Origin: Sporolactobacillus sp. STSJ-5
GTDB lineage: Bacteria > Bacillota > Bacilli > Bacillales > Sporolactobacillaceae
NCBI RefSeq assembly: GCF_024385605.1
Contig: NZ_JANFOJ010000001.1
Coordinates: 186,001-250,000, forward strand
DNA length: 64,000 bases
Reading direction: 5' to 3'
Shown: piece by piece, positions 18,914 through 27,112 of the stretch
Layout: each line of letters begins with the position of its first letter
How positions within the stretch are numbered: the first letter of the stretch is position 1
Notes under the pieces: generated by a model
Databases searched by the model: none
Told to the model about the DNA's origin: nothing
Seen by the model: only the letters and a program-made list of their open reading frames with translations
Translations under genes and position numbers: made by a program

Positions 18914-18940
18914 AAAAAAAGCCTTAACTATCAAGACTTT
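18914..18940 (-). terminator. Terminator of tRNA-Arg
   Basis: On the minus strand, eight bases beyond the tRNA, stem AAAGTCTT / AAGGCTTT (one G-U pair) is followed by seven T. Confidence 0.75.
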
Positions 18941-18946
18941 TCGGTA

Positions 18947-19020
<74 letters not shown>

Positions 19021-19052
19021 AAAATTAAGTTTTTTTAATGACGACCTATATT

Positions 19053-19081
19053 ATTTTAGAGAATATGACAGGATCTGTCAA
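19053..19081 (-). promoter_or_regulatory. Sigma-A promoter of tRNA-Arg
   Basis: On the minus strand, TTGACA (19081-19076), a 17-base spacer and TAAAAT (19058-19053) end 33 bases before the tRNA 5' end. This is a near-consensus promoter, as usual for stable RNA. Confidence 0.85.
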
Positions 19082-19183
19082 TGGCTGATGAAAAATAATT
19101 AAAACTCGACTTTTCTACTGTTTATCAGTTTACCATTTTTTGAATCACCTGCAAAAAAGTAAAAGTTAAAGGAGCGTTTTAGA

Positions 19184-19543
19184 GTGAAACGGAATGCTGA
19201 GTTTATTCTATCTTTAATTGGTTCAATACTGTCAACCATTGTTTGGCTCTTTCTGTGCATTGTTATTATCGCAACAGCAGCGGCTTATACCGGCTCAGCA
19301 GATGATGATGCGTCAATTACCATTTTTTTAATAGGCAATATCATTAGCTTACCTATAATTGTTTTTGCCTGGTTATCTACATTTAAAGTAAGAGAGGCCT
19401 CATCCGGGTGGAGCATTTATTTAATAGTCGGCGGTTCAATTTTTATCTTCTCTCCATTCTTTGTTTCTGGTGTTTTATTTCTCATCGCCGGTATTTTGTC
19501 CGTCACACATAAGACACCTACAACTCATTCAATTTCCGAATAA
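19184..19543 (+). CDS. DUF4064-like membrane protein
   Basis: A 119-residue protein with four hydrophobic segments, starting with the DUF4064-style KRNAEFILSLIGSIL and ending GVLFLIAGILSVTHK. It is a distant relative of the protein at 18402-18740 on the other side of the tRNA. Start is GTG with AAAGGAG nine bases upstream. No function known. Confidence 0.7.
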   Translation: MKRNAEFILSLIGSILSTIVWLFLCIVIIATAAAYTGSADDDASITIFLIGNIISLPIIVFAWLSTFKVREASSGWSIYLIVGGSIFIFSPFFVSGVLFLIAGILSVTHKTPTTHSISE

Positions 19544-19690
19544 CGATTTGTCCGTTTGTGTCCAAAATAATTCACTTTTTCTTTTTCTGATTTTTTCATC
19601 AATATGGGTTGACTCTCTTCCTGTTGGTATTATAATGGGCATTACAAAAAAGATAAAGATACAAACAAAACAGAAAAGAAGGCGTTTAGG

Positions 19691-20461
19691 ATGTTGTTTA
19701 CGAAAGATGATTTATCAGAAAAGCTGTACAATGCATTGAGCAAAAATCAACCGCTTGCGTGGAAGGATGTCGATCATTCCGATTTGACGCTTGAGCGCGC
19801 CTATGACGTGCAGCACGCATTTAACGAAAAAAAAGGTGAGCCGGTCAAGGGGTACAAAATCAGCTTGACAAGCAAACAGACACAAGATATGTTCCATTCG
19901 GACTCTCCGCTCTATGGACAAATCGTTGCCTCCAGCGTCTTGAAGGATGGTGCAGAGGTTGATCTTAGTACATTGAATGAACCGTTGCTCGAACTTGAAT
20001 TGGAATTCACCGCTCTGGACGATTTGTCTCCTGAAGATGATGAGCAAGCCTTGCTCGATAAAACCGAAGTTGCGCCTGGTATCGAAGTCCCCGATTCACG
20101 CTTCAAAGATTGGTTTCCTGTATTGCCTCTCGAACTCGTTATCTCAGACAGCGCCGTTTGCGGTCGGGTTGTTGTTGGCAAAGCTGCATCGAAACCGTCC
20201 GTTGAAGCATTGGCAGATGTAAAATCGACAGTTACCTTGAACGGAAAACCATTGACGTCAGGCGTTTCCTCAGAAGTGCTGGGTAATCCGCTGCACGCTT
20301 TGAAATGGCTGGTGCAGAAATTAGATCAAGAAAGTAAGAAGATAACTAAAGGCACGACCGTTTCAACCGGCACCTTCTGTTTGCCGAAGAAATTGGAAAA
20401 AGGAACTTATGTTGCGACGTTCGACCATAACCTTGGCAGCGTCACACTACATGTAAAATAA
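19691..20461 (+). CDS. 2-keto-4-pentenoate hydratase / fumarylacetoacetase-fold protein
   Basis: A 256-residue protein of the MhpD/DmpE-like branch of the fumarylacetoacetase superfamily. Signs are GYKISLTSKQTQDMF near residue 53, the metal-ligand region EPLLELELEF near 100, GIEVPDSRFKDW near 138, and the closing block ISTG-like TVSTGTF. Known members hydrate 2-keto-4-pentenoate in aromatic catabolism or decarboxylate 4-oxalocrotonate. No other aromatic-pathway gene is near, so its substrate here is open. The gene stands alone and ends in a terminator. Confidence 0.82.
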   Translation: MLFTKDDLSEKLYNALSKNQPLAWKDVDHSDLTLERAYDVQHAFNEKKGEPVKGYKISLTSKQTQDMFHSDSPLYGQIVASSVLKDGAEVDLSTLNEPLLELELEFTALDDLSPEDDEQALLDKTEVAPGIEVPDSRFKDWFPVLPLELVISDSAVCGRVVVGKAASKPSVEALADVKSTVTLNGKPLTSGVSSEVLGNPLHALKWLVQKLDQESKKITKGTTVSTGTFCLPKKLEKGTYVATFDHNLGSVTLHVK

Positions 20462-20475
20462 GTTGATATATTGTT

Positions 20476-20523
20476 AAAAAACGGTCGGATCCTGTGCTTA
20501 GGACTCGGCCGTTTTATTTTTTT
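20476..20523 (+). terminator. Terminator of the hydratase gene
   Basis: Stem AAACGGTC / GGCCGTTT (one G-U pair) with further pairing inside, followed by TTTTATTTTTTT. Confidence 0.8.
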
Positions 20524-20609
20524 GATGCGCAGTACTATATGAACCGCACATTATCTCTATTTTCGTCCTTTTGAATTTTGAAAGTTATGTTAAAACATTT
20601 GCTCTGTTC

Positions 20610-20707
20610 GGTTGAACTTTTTATTCGTTAGGTAGAACTTCTTTTCTTCGGTTCAACTTTCGCTCTCTTAGGTTGAACTTTCCATCCCATCCGTTAGGTG
20701 GAACTTT
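20610..20707. repeat. Array of five GGTTGAACTTT-type boxes
   Basis: Near-identical 11-base boxes of the form GGTNNAACTTT begin at 20610, 20631, 20650, 20671 and 20697. Spacings are 21, 19, 21 and 26 bases, about two helical turns. Each is preceded by TTCG or GTTAG/CTTAG. The array lies between two convergent genes. Function unknown. Confidence 0.7.
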
Positions 20708-20738
20708 AGTCGTACTTTTTCTGAATCATTCCTTCGTT

Positions 20739-22316
20739 TTAGTCATTAGATAGATCCGGTGTATGATAATCATCATTTTTATTAAGGTGCAGTTCAAAAT
20801 TTGCGAGCACCTTTTTCGCATGCAAACTGGACAGGTTGAACGCTTGCCATGAACGATCCTCGTTCAATTCCTTTTTGCGTTCGTATAAATAGTTTTCTGT
20901 CTTAGCACGCACCGCCTCATCCTTTGCCTGAAGCAATTCGGTAAACTGAGGAAGAGCACTGTCAGAAAGTGAAGATAAGTAACCCACATCAATTTTTCCT
21001 GTCTGCTCATAGCGTTCTATGTTCCATTTAGTGATCAGCACGTCACTATTGATGTAGTTGATCGATACGAAAGCGGCAATCGCAGTAAGCAAATAGTATT
21101 TAAATAGCTTGACGCGCGTATTCCAGATTCTGTACAGCGTAAAAATGAACAGGATAAAGAGTACTATCATAAACGCATGAGTCAGTACGCGAAGATAAGT
21201 AAATCCATACATCTGCTCATATAAATACATGCGGATAAACGCAGAGCCGAGCATAATCAACGTACAGCCGACAAGCAATGATTCAAGAACCTGAAGCGTT
21301 CGATCCATGATTTTGCCACTTTTTTTCGTCCAATAAACGAGCGCGAGCAAGATGCTGAAATTGATCAATGTTACAAGGACAAGCTCAAAGAATCCGCGGC
21401 GCGCGTATTCCGCATAGGTAAATAGTTTGGGGAGTTCAAGCGAAAAGCCGCCGAACAGATATGAAAATTGAATCAACGTGAAAAATACATAGATTGCGTT
21501 AATAATGCTCAAGATTGTGGCAGCAATAACTTGGTCAAAACTATTTGTTAAACTTACATAGTCCTCGGGTTGCCGGAACGTGGTTAACGGCCTTTGTTTC
21601 GTGATTAAGCTCCAAATATAGCTGAATGAACACAATGCGATCACTGTCGCAAAAATAAATCGAGGCATAAATTGATCAAGATTAATCGCTGCGAATACCT
21701 CTGGAATCGACCCTAGAAAATAGCTGAATACCTCATCTGCAGAAGCAAGCAGAGTAACAACGATAACAACGAGCGGAACCGCAATCAGCACCCCGATAAA
21801 TACTTTGGTCAACGGACTGCTTTTCCTAGCGGACAATCCTCTGTTCAAACGTCTCGCAACCAAGCGGAACGGCAGAAAAAGAAAAGCAAACGGCCGATAA
21901 AAGAATCCAAGAAATACATCGCCGATGAACTTAGCAGAGTCCCAAGCGAATTTGGAGCGTCCTGCGGCGAGAGTGGTTTGCATTACAATCAATACCGATA
22001 TCGCCAACATATTTAATGCATTGAAAACCATATTTGAGAAAATCAAGTAAGTTAGTGACAGTAGAATAATCGGTATCATTAAGAACCAGGCGAAATCCCT
22101 GCGTACCGTCACAAGGTTGCGCGTATTCCATAGAAATACGCTGTAAAATGCAAAAACGAATAATGGAATTGAAATACCGGGAAGCTGTTCAAAGAAGAAC
22201 CAGTTGGCCAAAATGCCTAGCAGCACAGTACAAAGTAAAAGTCTGCTGCTCCTATTATGTAGCATGGGACGATCACTTCGTTCATATAGTCTATTTGCTG
22301 TTGAAAAGTCTTCCAT
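20739..22316 (-). CDS. DUF4173 polytopic membrane protein
   Basis: A 525-residue protein with about twelve hydrophobic segments between residues 25 and 420. A hydrophilic C-terminal part of about 90 residues holds the charged AKDEAVRAKTENYLYERKKELNED stretch and the WQAFNLSSLHAKK motif that I associate with DUF4173. Function unknown. GAGGTG precedes the ATG. It is the third gene after a YoaS-like and a YozG-like gene, with 56 bases to the regulator gene, so one operon is likely. Confidence 0.75.
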   Translation of the reverse strand: MEDFSTANRLYERSDRPMLHNRSSRLLLCTVLLGILANWFFFEQLPGISIPLFVFAFYSVFLWNTRNLVTVRRDFAWFLMIPIILLSLTYLIFSNMVFNALNMLAISVLIVMQTTLAAGRSKFAWDSAKFIGDVFLGFFYRPFAFLFLPFRLVARRLNRGLSARKSSPLTKVFIGVLIAVPLVVIVVTLLASADEVFSYFLGSIPEVFAAINLDQFMPRFIFATVIALCSFSYIWSLITKQRPLTTFRQPEDYVSLTNSFDQVIAATILSIINAIYVFFTLIQFSYLFGGFSLELPKLFTYAEYARRGFFELVLVTLINFSILLALVYWTKKSGKIMDRTLQVLESLLVGCTLIMLGSAFIRMYLYEQMYGFTYLRVLTHAFMIVLFILFIFTLYRIWNTRVKLFKYYLLTAIAAFVSINYINSDVLITKWNIERYEQTGKIDVGYLSSLSDSALPQFTELLQAKDEAVRAKTENYLYERKKELNEDRSWQAFNLSSLHAKKVLANFELHLNKNDDYHTPDLSND

Positions 22317-22372
22317 TACCTGACACCTCTTTTAATTAGTAATCAAAGCTGTTACGCGCGATACGTCTTTTT

Positions 22373-22585
22373 TTACGTTTCGTCCGCTTCATAAGCCAGC
22401 AGCTCGCCGGGCTGACAGTCGAGCGCTTTGCAGATCGCCTCAAGCGTGGAAAAACGGATCGCCTTTGCTTTATTGTTTTTCAAAATAGATAGATTTGCAG
22501 GTGTGATCTGTACCTTTGCTGCAAGTTCGGTCGCGCTCATTTTTTTCTTTGCCATAACGACATCAAGATTTACAACTATAGCCAT
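22373..22585 (-). CDS. XRE-family regulator, YozG-like
   Basis: A 70-residue single-domain Cro/C1 helix-turn-helix protein: MAKKKMSATELAAKVQIT then PANLSILKN as helices 2-3, and the closing LEAICKALDCQPGELLAYE. Start ATG at 22585 has GAGGTG six bases upstream; a GTG three codons earlier overlaps the SD. It is paired with the DUF2975 gene just upstream (11 bases between), the YoaS/YozG arrangement of B. subtilis, and probably regulates its own operon. Confidence 0.88.
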   Translation of the reverse strand: MAIVVNLDVVMAKKKMSATELAAKVQITPANLSILKNNKAKAIRFSTLEAICKALDCQPGELLAYEADET

Positions 22586-22596
22586 CCTTCGCACCT

Positions 22597-23058
22597 CTAT
22601 ACTGTTAAATCATTTTCTTCTTTGACAACCACGGCCTGCCTGAAAACCTCTGCAAGGATGATGGAGAAGAATCCCGCGATAATAAAAATCATTGCAATGA
22701 TAATTGTGAAAAAAGAATTGAAGCACACAACCTTAACCACATAGCAGAATGAAATAATAAAAGAAGCCATCGCGATTCGTCTCAGGCTGTGTACATTATC
22801 CATCATGAACGGATTGTGTCTGTTTAATGTCTTAAAAATCCGTCCGACTTCATACACAATCTGCAGAGCAAAAATACCCGTGACATAAAGAAAAATAAGT
22901 AAAAACCAATAATTGCGGTTCGTCTCATAGTTCAATTGATTCATATACCAATTGACCGACCATGGAAGACTTAAGAGTATGCCGATCCCTCCAAGAAAAA
23001 TCAGATCAAGCATGTGCTTGACATAACCCGAAAGCCCTTTTTCATCAAGAATAACCAT
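22597..23058 (-). CDS. DUF2975 membrane protein, YoaS-like
   Basis: A 153-residue protein with four hydrophobic segments (about 13-32, 48-68, 92-112 and 116-138). The loop FKTLNRHNPFMMDNVHSLRRIA is characteristic of DUF2975. The ATG at 23058 has GAGGTG seven bases before; an ATG two codons upstream abuts the SD. DUF2975 proteins are almost always encoded beside a small XRE regulator, as here. Their function is unknown. Confidence 0.85.
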   Translation of the reverse strand: MVILDEKGLSGYVKHMLDLIFLGGIGILLSLPWSVNWYMNQLNYETNRNYWFLLIFLYVTGIFALQIVYEVGRIFKTLNRHNPFMMDNVHSLRRIAMASFIISFCYVVKVVCFNSFFTIIIAMIFIIAGFFSIILAEVFRQAVVVKEENDLTV

Positions 23059-23180
23059 TCTCATTCACCTCTCATCTGATTCCCAAAATGATTATAGCAT
23101 AAAAATTATTGAATAACAGCACTTATTTATTGTTTTTCGATAATTATTTTTCGTTTAAAGATAACCAACACAACTTAGGC

Positions 23181-23212
23181 AAAAAAAAACGGTGCAGCTA
23201 AAGTTCGCACCG
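23181..23212 (-). terminator. Terminator of the DUF4153 gene
   Basis: Stem CGGTGC (23090-type arm at 23190-23195) with GCACCG (23207-23212), followed on the minus strand by nine T. Confidence 0.88.
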
Positions 23213-23226
23213 ATCGAAATTCATGA

Positions 23227-24969
23227 TTATTTTATTGTAATGAGAACATAAATAGTGGCATCAAATGAGGTATTAGCTGATGCTCCCTCAATTGTGAGAT
23301 TTTGAAAAACCACCTTTATTTTTGCCTTATCGTTCTCTTTTTCAAAAGACATCTGATCAACAGCTATCGTATCTGTTCCCTCAATTTTTTTACTTTTTTC
23401 TACGTGATTAATCATTGGGGCAAGCGGTACGGATAGAATAACTCGTTCTTTCGAATCAGTAATTTGAATGGCACCGTATTTCGCATTAGGATCAAAGGAC
23501 ACCTGATAGGTCGATCCGCCTTCCGACATCCTGCTTATCGAAAAGTCGCTCTTTCTCCCCGATTTACTGATTGAAAGACTCGCTAAATGATCATAACCGG
23601 TAATACCCACTGCATGATTCGTGCCGATGTCATAGCTTTGGTAATCGCTCTTAGCATAGGGCGAGAATCCAAAGGTTTTTTCAAAATCAGTTGAGAAGTC
23701 GAAGTTCTTCGGTAAATAGGACAAGCGTTGGAGTGCGCCAATCTGATCAAGATAGTTGATCGAACGAGCAATGGCTTCCTGATCCTTTCGATCTATATTT
23801 GGATTCGAATGAATTTGTTGATTCCGAATCATTTGATTGTGCTCAAGAACCGTGTAAAGTTGAGAAGTCTGACTGATCCGGCTGACCGTAAACGCGTCAA
23901 TTGGCGGCGTCACTGCGATTACGGAGCAAACAATCGCGAGAACGGCGATATATCCCTTATTTTTCAGCGATGAGATACTTAAAAGGACGCCGCTTACTGC
24001 CGCATAAAGACAGAAAAGCAAGACAAGGTAACGCGTATGCGTCATTCCTTGATTTAAAACAATGATCAAAGTCGACACAAACTGGAAAAGGGCTACAGGA
24101 ATCAGTAGTTTAGGGGCCAAGTTGCGAAAAAGCACTGTAAACCGATTCAGTAAGCTATTCGATAAAATATAGATCATCAGCACCGCGATACAGTAAGACA
24201 AGATGAGCGGTTCGAGCAAATTTTCATTCCAATCGCTGAGCACCATGGTTTTAATCATATAGATGAGCAGTACAAGACTGTATATTGCCGCTACTGGGAT
24301 CATGACATAAGAAATCAGCACATCAAGGAATTTGGGAACTTTTGCTACACGTTCGATTTCCGCTGAGTTCTCACGAAATACGGGAATCAGAGATAGAAAG
24401 AGTGTCGGTGCCCCCACCGTCCACAGAATGACCCCCGTATATGAATACGGTCGTGATCCGATTTGAACGAGCAGCGTATCCACGGCAACAAGAATCAGCA
24501 AGATGCCGCCATAAAGGATTGTGGAGAAAAAGAGTGAAATAAATACGGATTTAAATAAAATCATAAAGTTTGCATAGTAAGAACTGCCTCCTCTAAGTGA
24601 GGGAAGCCAAGCAAAAGCAATAAAAAGTCCAAAAACAACGATACTCGTTCGCGTCATCACGATTGTGCTGAAAGCCGGATCATGGCGAATCAAAAGAAAA
24701 TTAAGAAAAGTGAGCAACGCTGCTCCTGCCATTGGCAATATGCATGTCCGCCATGAATGCGCATATCGCTCGACAGATACTTGAGCTGCACTAAATGCAA
24801 GCGCAGCAAAAATCAACGTAACAATCACGCTACCATATTCATGACCGGACTCAATGGTCATGCACTGCATCACTGCAAGAACAATAAGCAGCAGAAAGGT
24901 TATCGGAAATCTTACAATCGTTGCATTCAAACCTGTCAGTCGCCTTGTCATCGCAACGAGCATTTTCAT
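23227..24969 (-). CDS. DUF4153 polytopic membrane protein
   Basis: A 580-residue protein with about eleven hydrophobic segments in the first 370 residues and a soluble, probably extracytoplasmic, beta-rich C-terminal domain of about 200 residues. The residues LVQIGSRPYSYTGVILWTV and the overall plan match DUF4153 proteins. Its plan resembles the DUF4173 protein at 20739-22316, so the two may be distant relatives. The ATG at 24969 is chosen because AGGGGTG is seven bases upstream. Function unknown. Confidence 0.72.
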   Translation of the reverse strand: MKMLVAMTRRLTGLNATIVRFPITFLLLIVLAVMQCMTIESGHEYGSVIVTLIFAALAFSAAQVSVERYAHSWRTCILPMAGAALLTFLNFLLIRHDPAFSTIVMTRTSIVVFGLFIAFAWLPSLRGGSSYYANFMILFKSVFISLFFSTILYGGILLILVAVDTLLVQIGSRPYSYTGVILWTVGAPTLFLSLIPVFRENSAEIERVAKVPKFLDVLISYVMIPVAAIYSLVLLIYMIKTMVLSDWNENLLEPLILSYCIAVLMIYILSNSLLNRFTVLFRNLAPKLLIPVALFQFVSTLIIVLNQGMTHTRYLVLLFCLYAAVSGVLLSISSLKNKGYIAVLAIVCSVIAVTPPIDAFTVSRISQTSQLYTVLEHNQMIRNQQIHSNPNIDRKDQEAIARSINYLDQIGALQRLSYLPKNFDFSTDFEKTFGFSPYAKSDYQSYDIGTNHAVGITGYDHLASLSISKSGRKSDFSISRMSEGGSTYQVSFDPNAKYGAIQITDSKERVILSVPLAPMINHVEKSKKIEGTDTIAVDQMSFEKENDKAKIKVVFQNLTIEGASANTSFDATIYVLITIK

Positions 24970-25106
24970 AATGATCACCCCTGTGGGCTATTCTGTGTTC
25001 CAACGTTCTATTTACGAAAACAAACGCTGAGCAGCTTCATTTAAACACGATTATCTGCAAAGATAAGCAAGGTTTGATCGAAAAAATGGACACCTTCCGG
25101 CTTGCA

Positions 25107-25152
25107 TTGGACAAAATAAAGGGTGTAAACTATATATATGAAAGCGCTAACA
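25107..25152 (+). promoter_or_regulatory. Sigma-A promoter with CcpA cre site
   Basis: TTGGAC (25107-25112), an 18-base spacer and TATATA (25131-25136) form a promoter. A full match to the cre consensus TGWAARCGYTWNCW (TGAAAGCGCTAACA) lies at 25139-25152, over the expected transcription start. CcpA binding there would repress in the presence of good sugars. The transcript covers the 30-codon gene and ends at the terminator at 25323. Confidence 0.75.
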
Positions 25153-25179
25153 TCTTAACTTAGGGAGCGTGACAGAGAT

Positions 25180-25272
25180 ATGATGATACTAGGTGTGTTT
25201 GGAACGGTTTGCGTTATTATTCCGGTCGTTGGTGCTGTAATTTGGGATCGCTATCATACCCGTGTTCAATAA
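25180..25272 (+). CDS. Small single-helix membrane protein under cre control
   Basis: A 30-residue open frame: MMILGVFGTVCVIIPVVGAV then IWDRYHTRVQ, that is one membrane helix with a charged C-terminus. GGGAG lies about 12 bases before the first ATG, a long spacing, so translation is plausible rather than certain. It is the only open frame in a short transcript bounded by a cre-containing promoter and a strong terminator. The RNA itself could alternatively be the functional product. I recognise no homologue. Confidence 0.5.
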   Translation: MMILGVFGTVCVIIPVVGAVIWDRYHTRVQ

Positions 25273-25322
25273 AAATGGGTTATCCCAAACCAGATAGAGA
25301 TTTTCCCCAATAAAAACGAATC

Positions 25323-25357
25323 GCTCATGCCTGCTTCCTGCAGACATGAGCTTTTAT
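25323..25357 (+). terminator. Terminator of the cre-controlled small gene
   Basis: Stem GCTCATG / CATGAGC around a 15-base loop, followed by TTTTATTTATT on the plus strand. No T run on the other strand. Confidence 0.85.
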
Positions 25358-25390
25358 TTATTCGAGCAAATGTGTTGTTTATTGGTTCAA

Positions 25391-25753
25391 TTAATTGTGA
25401 TAAACCCTAACCTTAATCTTCTTTCTTCCCCACTTAATCGCTTGTTTTCTTGTTTTATAGTGAACATCGATGACTTTTCCTTTAATTCGTCCGCCTACAT
25501 CTCTTGCGATCGCATATCCATAGCCTGGTACATATACTTTTGATCCAAGCGGAATGACGCGAGGATCAACGGCAATTGCTTTTGCCGTCGGATATTTTTT
25601 ATAATTAAAACCTGTTGCGGTTCGTCCAAGCTCACAGTATGAAGTCGCGCTGACCGTAATATTTTTATATTTTGATTTTGCTGTCGCAGCATTCTCCGGA
25701 ATTCCGGCCAACAGAACAGCGATCATGGCGATTAACAAAATGATTTTTTTCAT
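25391..25753 (-). CDS. Secreted 3D-domain protein
   Basis: A 120-residue protein with an N-terminal signal peptide (hydrophobic core IILLIAMIAVLLAG, cleavage near ATA-KSK). A single 3D domain follows, named for three aspartates, all present in VDPRVIPLG, IARDVGG and KVIDVHYKT. 3D domains are double-psi-beta-barrel folds related to MltA/RlpA lytic transglycosylases and are found in Firmicutes cell-wall enzymes such as YocH and YuiC. No LysM or other wall-binding domain is present, so it is a minimal, YuiC-like form. Start ATG at 25753 has AAAGGA eight bases upstream. Confidence 0.88.
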   Translation of the reverse strand: MKKIILLIAMIAVLLAGIPENAATAKSKYKNITVSATSYCELGRTATGFNYKKYPTAKAIAVDPRVIPLGSKVYVPGYGYAIARDVGGRIKGKVIDVHYKTRKQAIKWGRKKIKVRVYHN

Positions 25754-25968
25754 GTTCAACATCCTTTGTTTTCCGTCTGACTATAAATTTACCAATTTTA
25801 TATAACAGCCATGTATCATAACTGTTCTCATTTGATTACAGCCACATAACAAATTGATTGCTCTTTTTAGGAAGGTATATAACAAATTCTGTTTACTTAC
25901 TGATAGCTGTCAGAAAAACGGCGATATAGTCATATACTCTCCTTATGGGAATCATGGGAGGCATGAAC

Positions 25969-26316
25969 ATGTTGGCTCAACTTGAGAAACTGGTAGGCAA
26001 CACATTTAAACCGCATGAGCTTGATGAACTTTGTGCACGGATCACCGGTGGACAGCGAGAATTTCGACGCTTATATTGGGAAGATATTGTTGGCTTGGAA
26101 AATATGTCCTATCAAACAAAATCCGGAATTACCTATGTCATTGAATTTAATCTGTATAAAGATGACGGGGAGTTCGATAGTGTTCTTGAGGTCAGTGATG
26201 TTGAAGAGCTGGATCGTACAGCACCTCCTGCGAATTACCATAAGCTGTACATAATTCTTTTCGGCATTATCATTATTTCTGTAGCTGTTTACTACTTATT
26301 CTCCCTATTTCATTAG
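25969..26316 (+). CDS. Unknown protein with C-terminal membrane anchor
   Basis: A 115-residue protein: a soluble N-terminal domain of about 85 residues (mixed alpha/beta, with KSGITYVIEFNLYKDDGEF) followed by one hydrophobic helix at the very C-terminus (LYIILFGIIIISVAVYYLF), giving a tail-anchored plan with the N-terminus inside. GGGAGG stands seven bases before the chosen ATG at 25969; the frame is open eight codons further. I do not recognise the family. It is not in an obvious operon. Confidence 0.65.
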   Translation: MLAQLEKLVGNTFKPHELDELCARITGGQREFRRLYWEDIVGLENMSYQTKSGITYVIEFNLYKDDGEFDSVLEVSDVEELDRTAPPANYHKLYIILFGIIIISVAVYYLFSLFH

Positions 26317-26515
26317 ATGATGATTTAACGTAATTTGCACAAACAAGCAAACAGTGTCTTAAATGAGCGAAGGTTGCTTCCTGCGCTTGCTTGGTTCATA
26401 ATAATTAACAACATGATCTGCTGGAAACTATTGCTGATTGACAAGCTGTTATTAGTCCAATCATTTTTGCCGAGCTGCCAATCTTAAAGATACGGCAGCA
26501 TTTTGTTTATCTTCT

Positions 26516-26956
26516 GTGATTGATTATTTGGAGGTTTTTAAAATTCAACTGGAACCAACACGTATTGTAAGGCTCCCTTTTGTCACTGACTTGAAGTGTG
26601 ATCAATTAATTCCCTCAAAAATAAATGATCGGAATCATTTTTATCCCTATGCCATTCATGATAACGAACGTATTTTTTCAGGAACGTTCGCTCTCAATAA
26701 CCGTGACGTTGCTCTTGTCGATTACATTGGCATTAAGAACTTCAACATATGGATTATCGAACCGCGCCGCATGTTTATCGAGGGAGACCGTGTCATCGTA
26801 CAAATGAACGATCGACGTCTTTTTGCCGGAAAGTCGAAACTTCTGACCGATCGTTCATTGATTTTAAGGGATAATGAAGACATTAATTGTGACGTGCTTG
26901 ATTTTGCTGATGTCCTTTTCATCGGGCGATTTGCTCGCGGCATCAGTACACTGTGA
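26516..26956 (+). CDS. Unknown protein, start codon uncertain
   Basis: An open frame of 146 codons from a GTG at 26516. That GTG has no ribosome binding site. A strong GGAGG lies inside the frame at 26530-26534, and the codon eight bases after it is ATT (26543); the next candidates are unsuitable. Initiation at ATT would give 137 residues. The protein looks beta-rich (alternating hydrophobics, VDYIGIKNFNIWIIEPRRMF). Its C-terminal half has repeated DR/DN turns and could be a small barrel. No family recognised. Confidence 0.55.
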   Translation: MIDYLEVFKIQLEPTRIVRLPFVTDLKCDQLIPSKINDRNHFYPYAIHDNERIFSGTFALNNRDVALVDYIGIKNFNIWIIEPRRMFIEGDRVIVQMNDRRLFAGKSKLLTDRSLILRDNEDINCDVLDFADVLFIGRFARGISTL

Positions 26957-27025
26957 ACCGCATCTCGCATCTCTGTCTGCTCGAAAATGAAAAAAATATT
27001 CTTTCAATCATTAGATAAACCAAAG

Positions 27026-27062
27026 CCTCCAAAAGTTAGCATTGTGGTCCAACTTTTGGAGG
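27026..27062. terminator. Hairpin between convergent genes
   Basis: A perfect 12-bp stem CCTCCAAAAGTT / AACTTTTGGAGG with a 13-base loop. The following bases on the minus strand (CTTTGGTTT) are only moderately T-rich, so it is a probable but not certain terminator for the gene at 27113. Confidence 0.6.
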
Positions 27063-27112
27063 TCAGTTCATTCTAGAGCTTTCAGTTTATATTAATGAAC
27101 GAAACGATGTGA

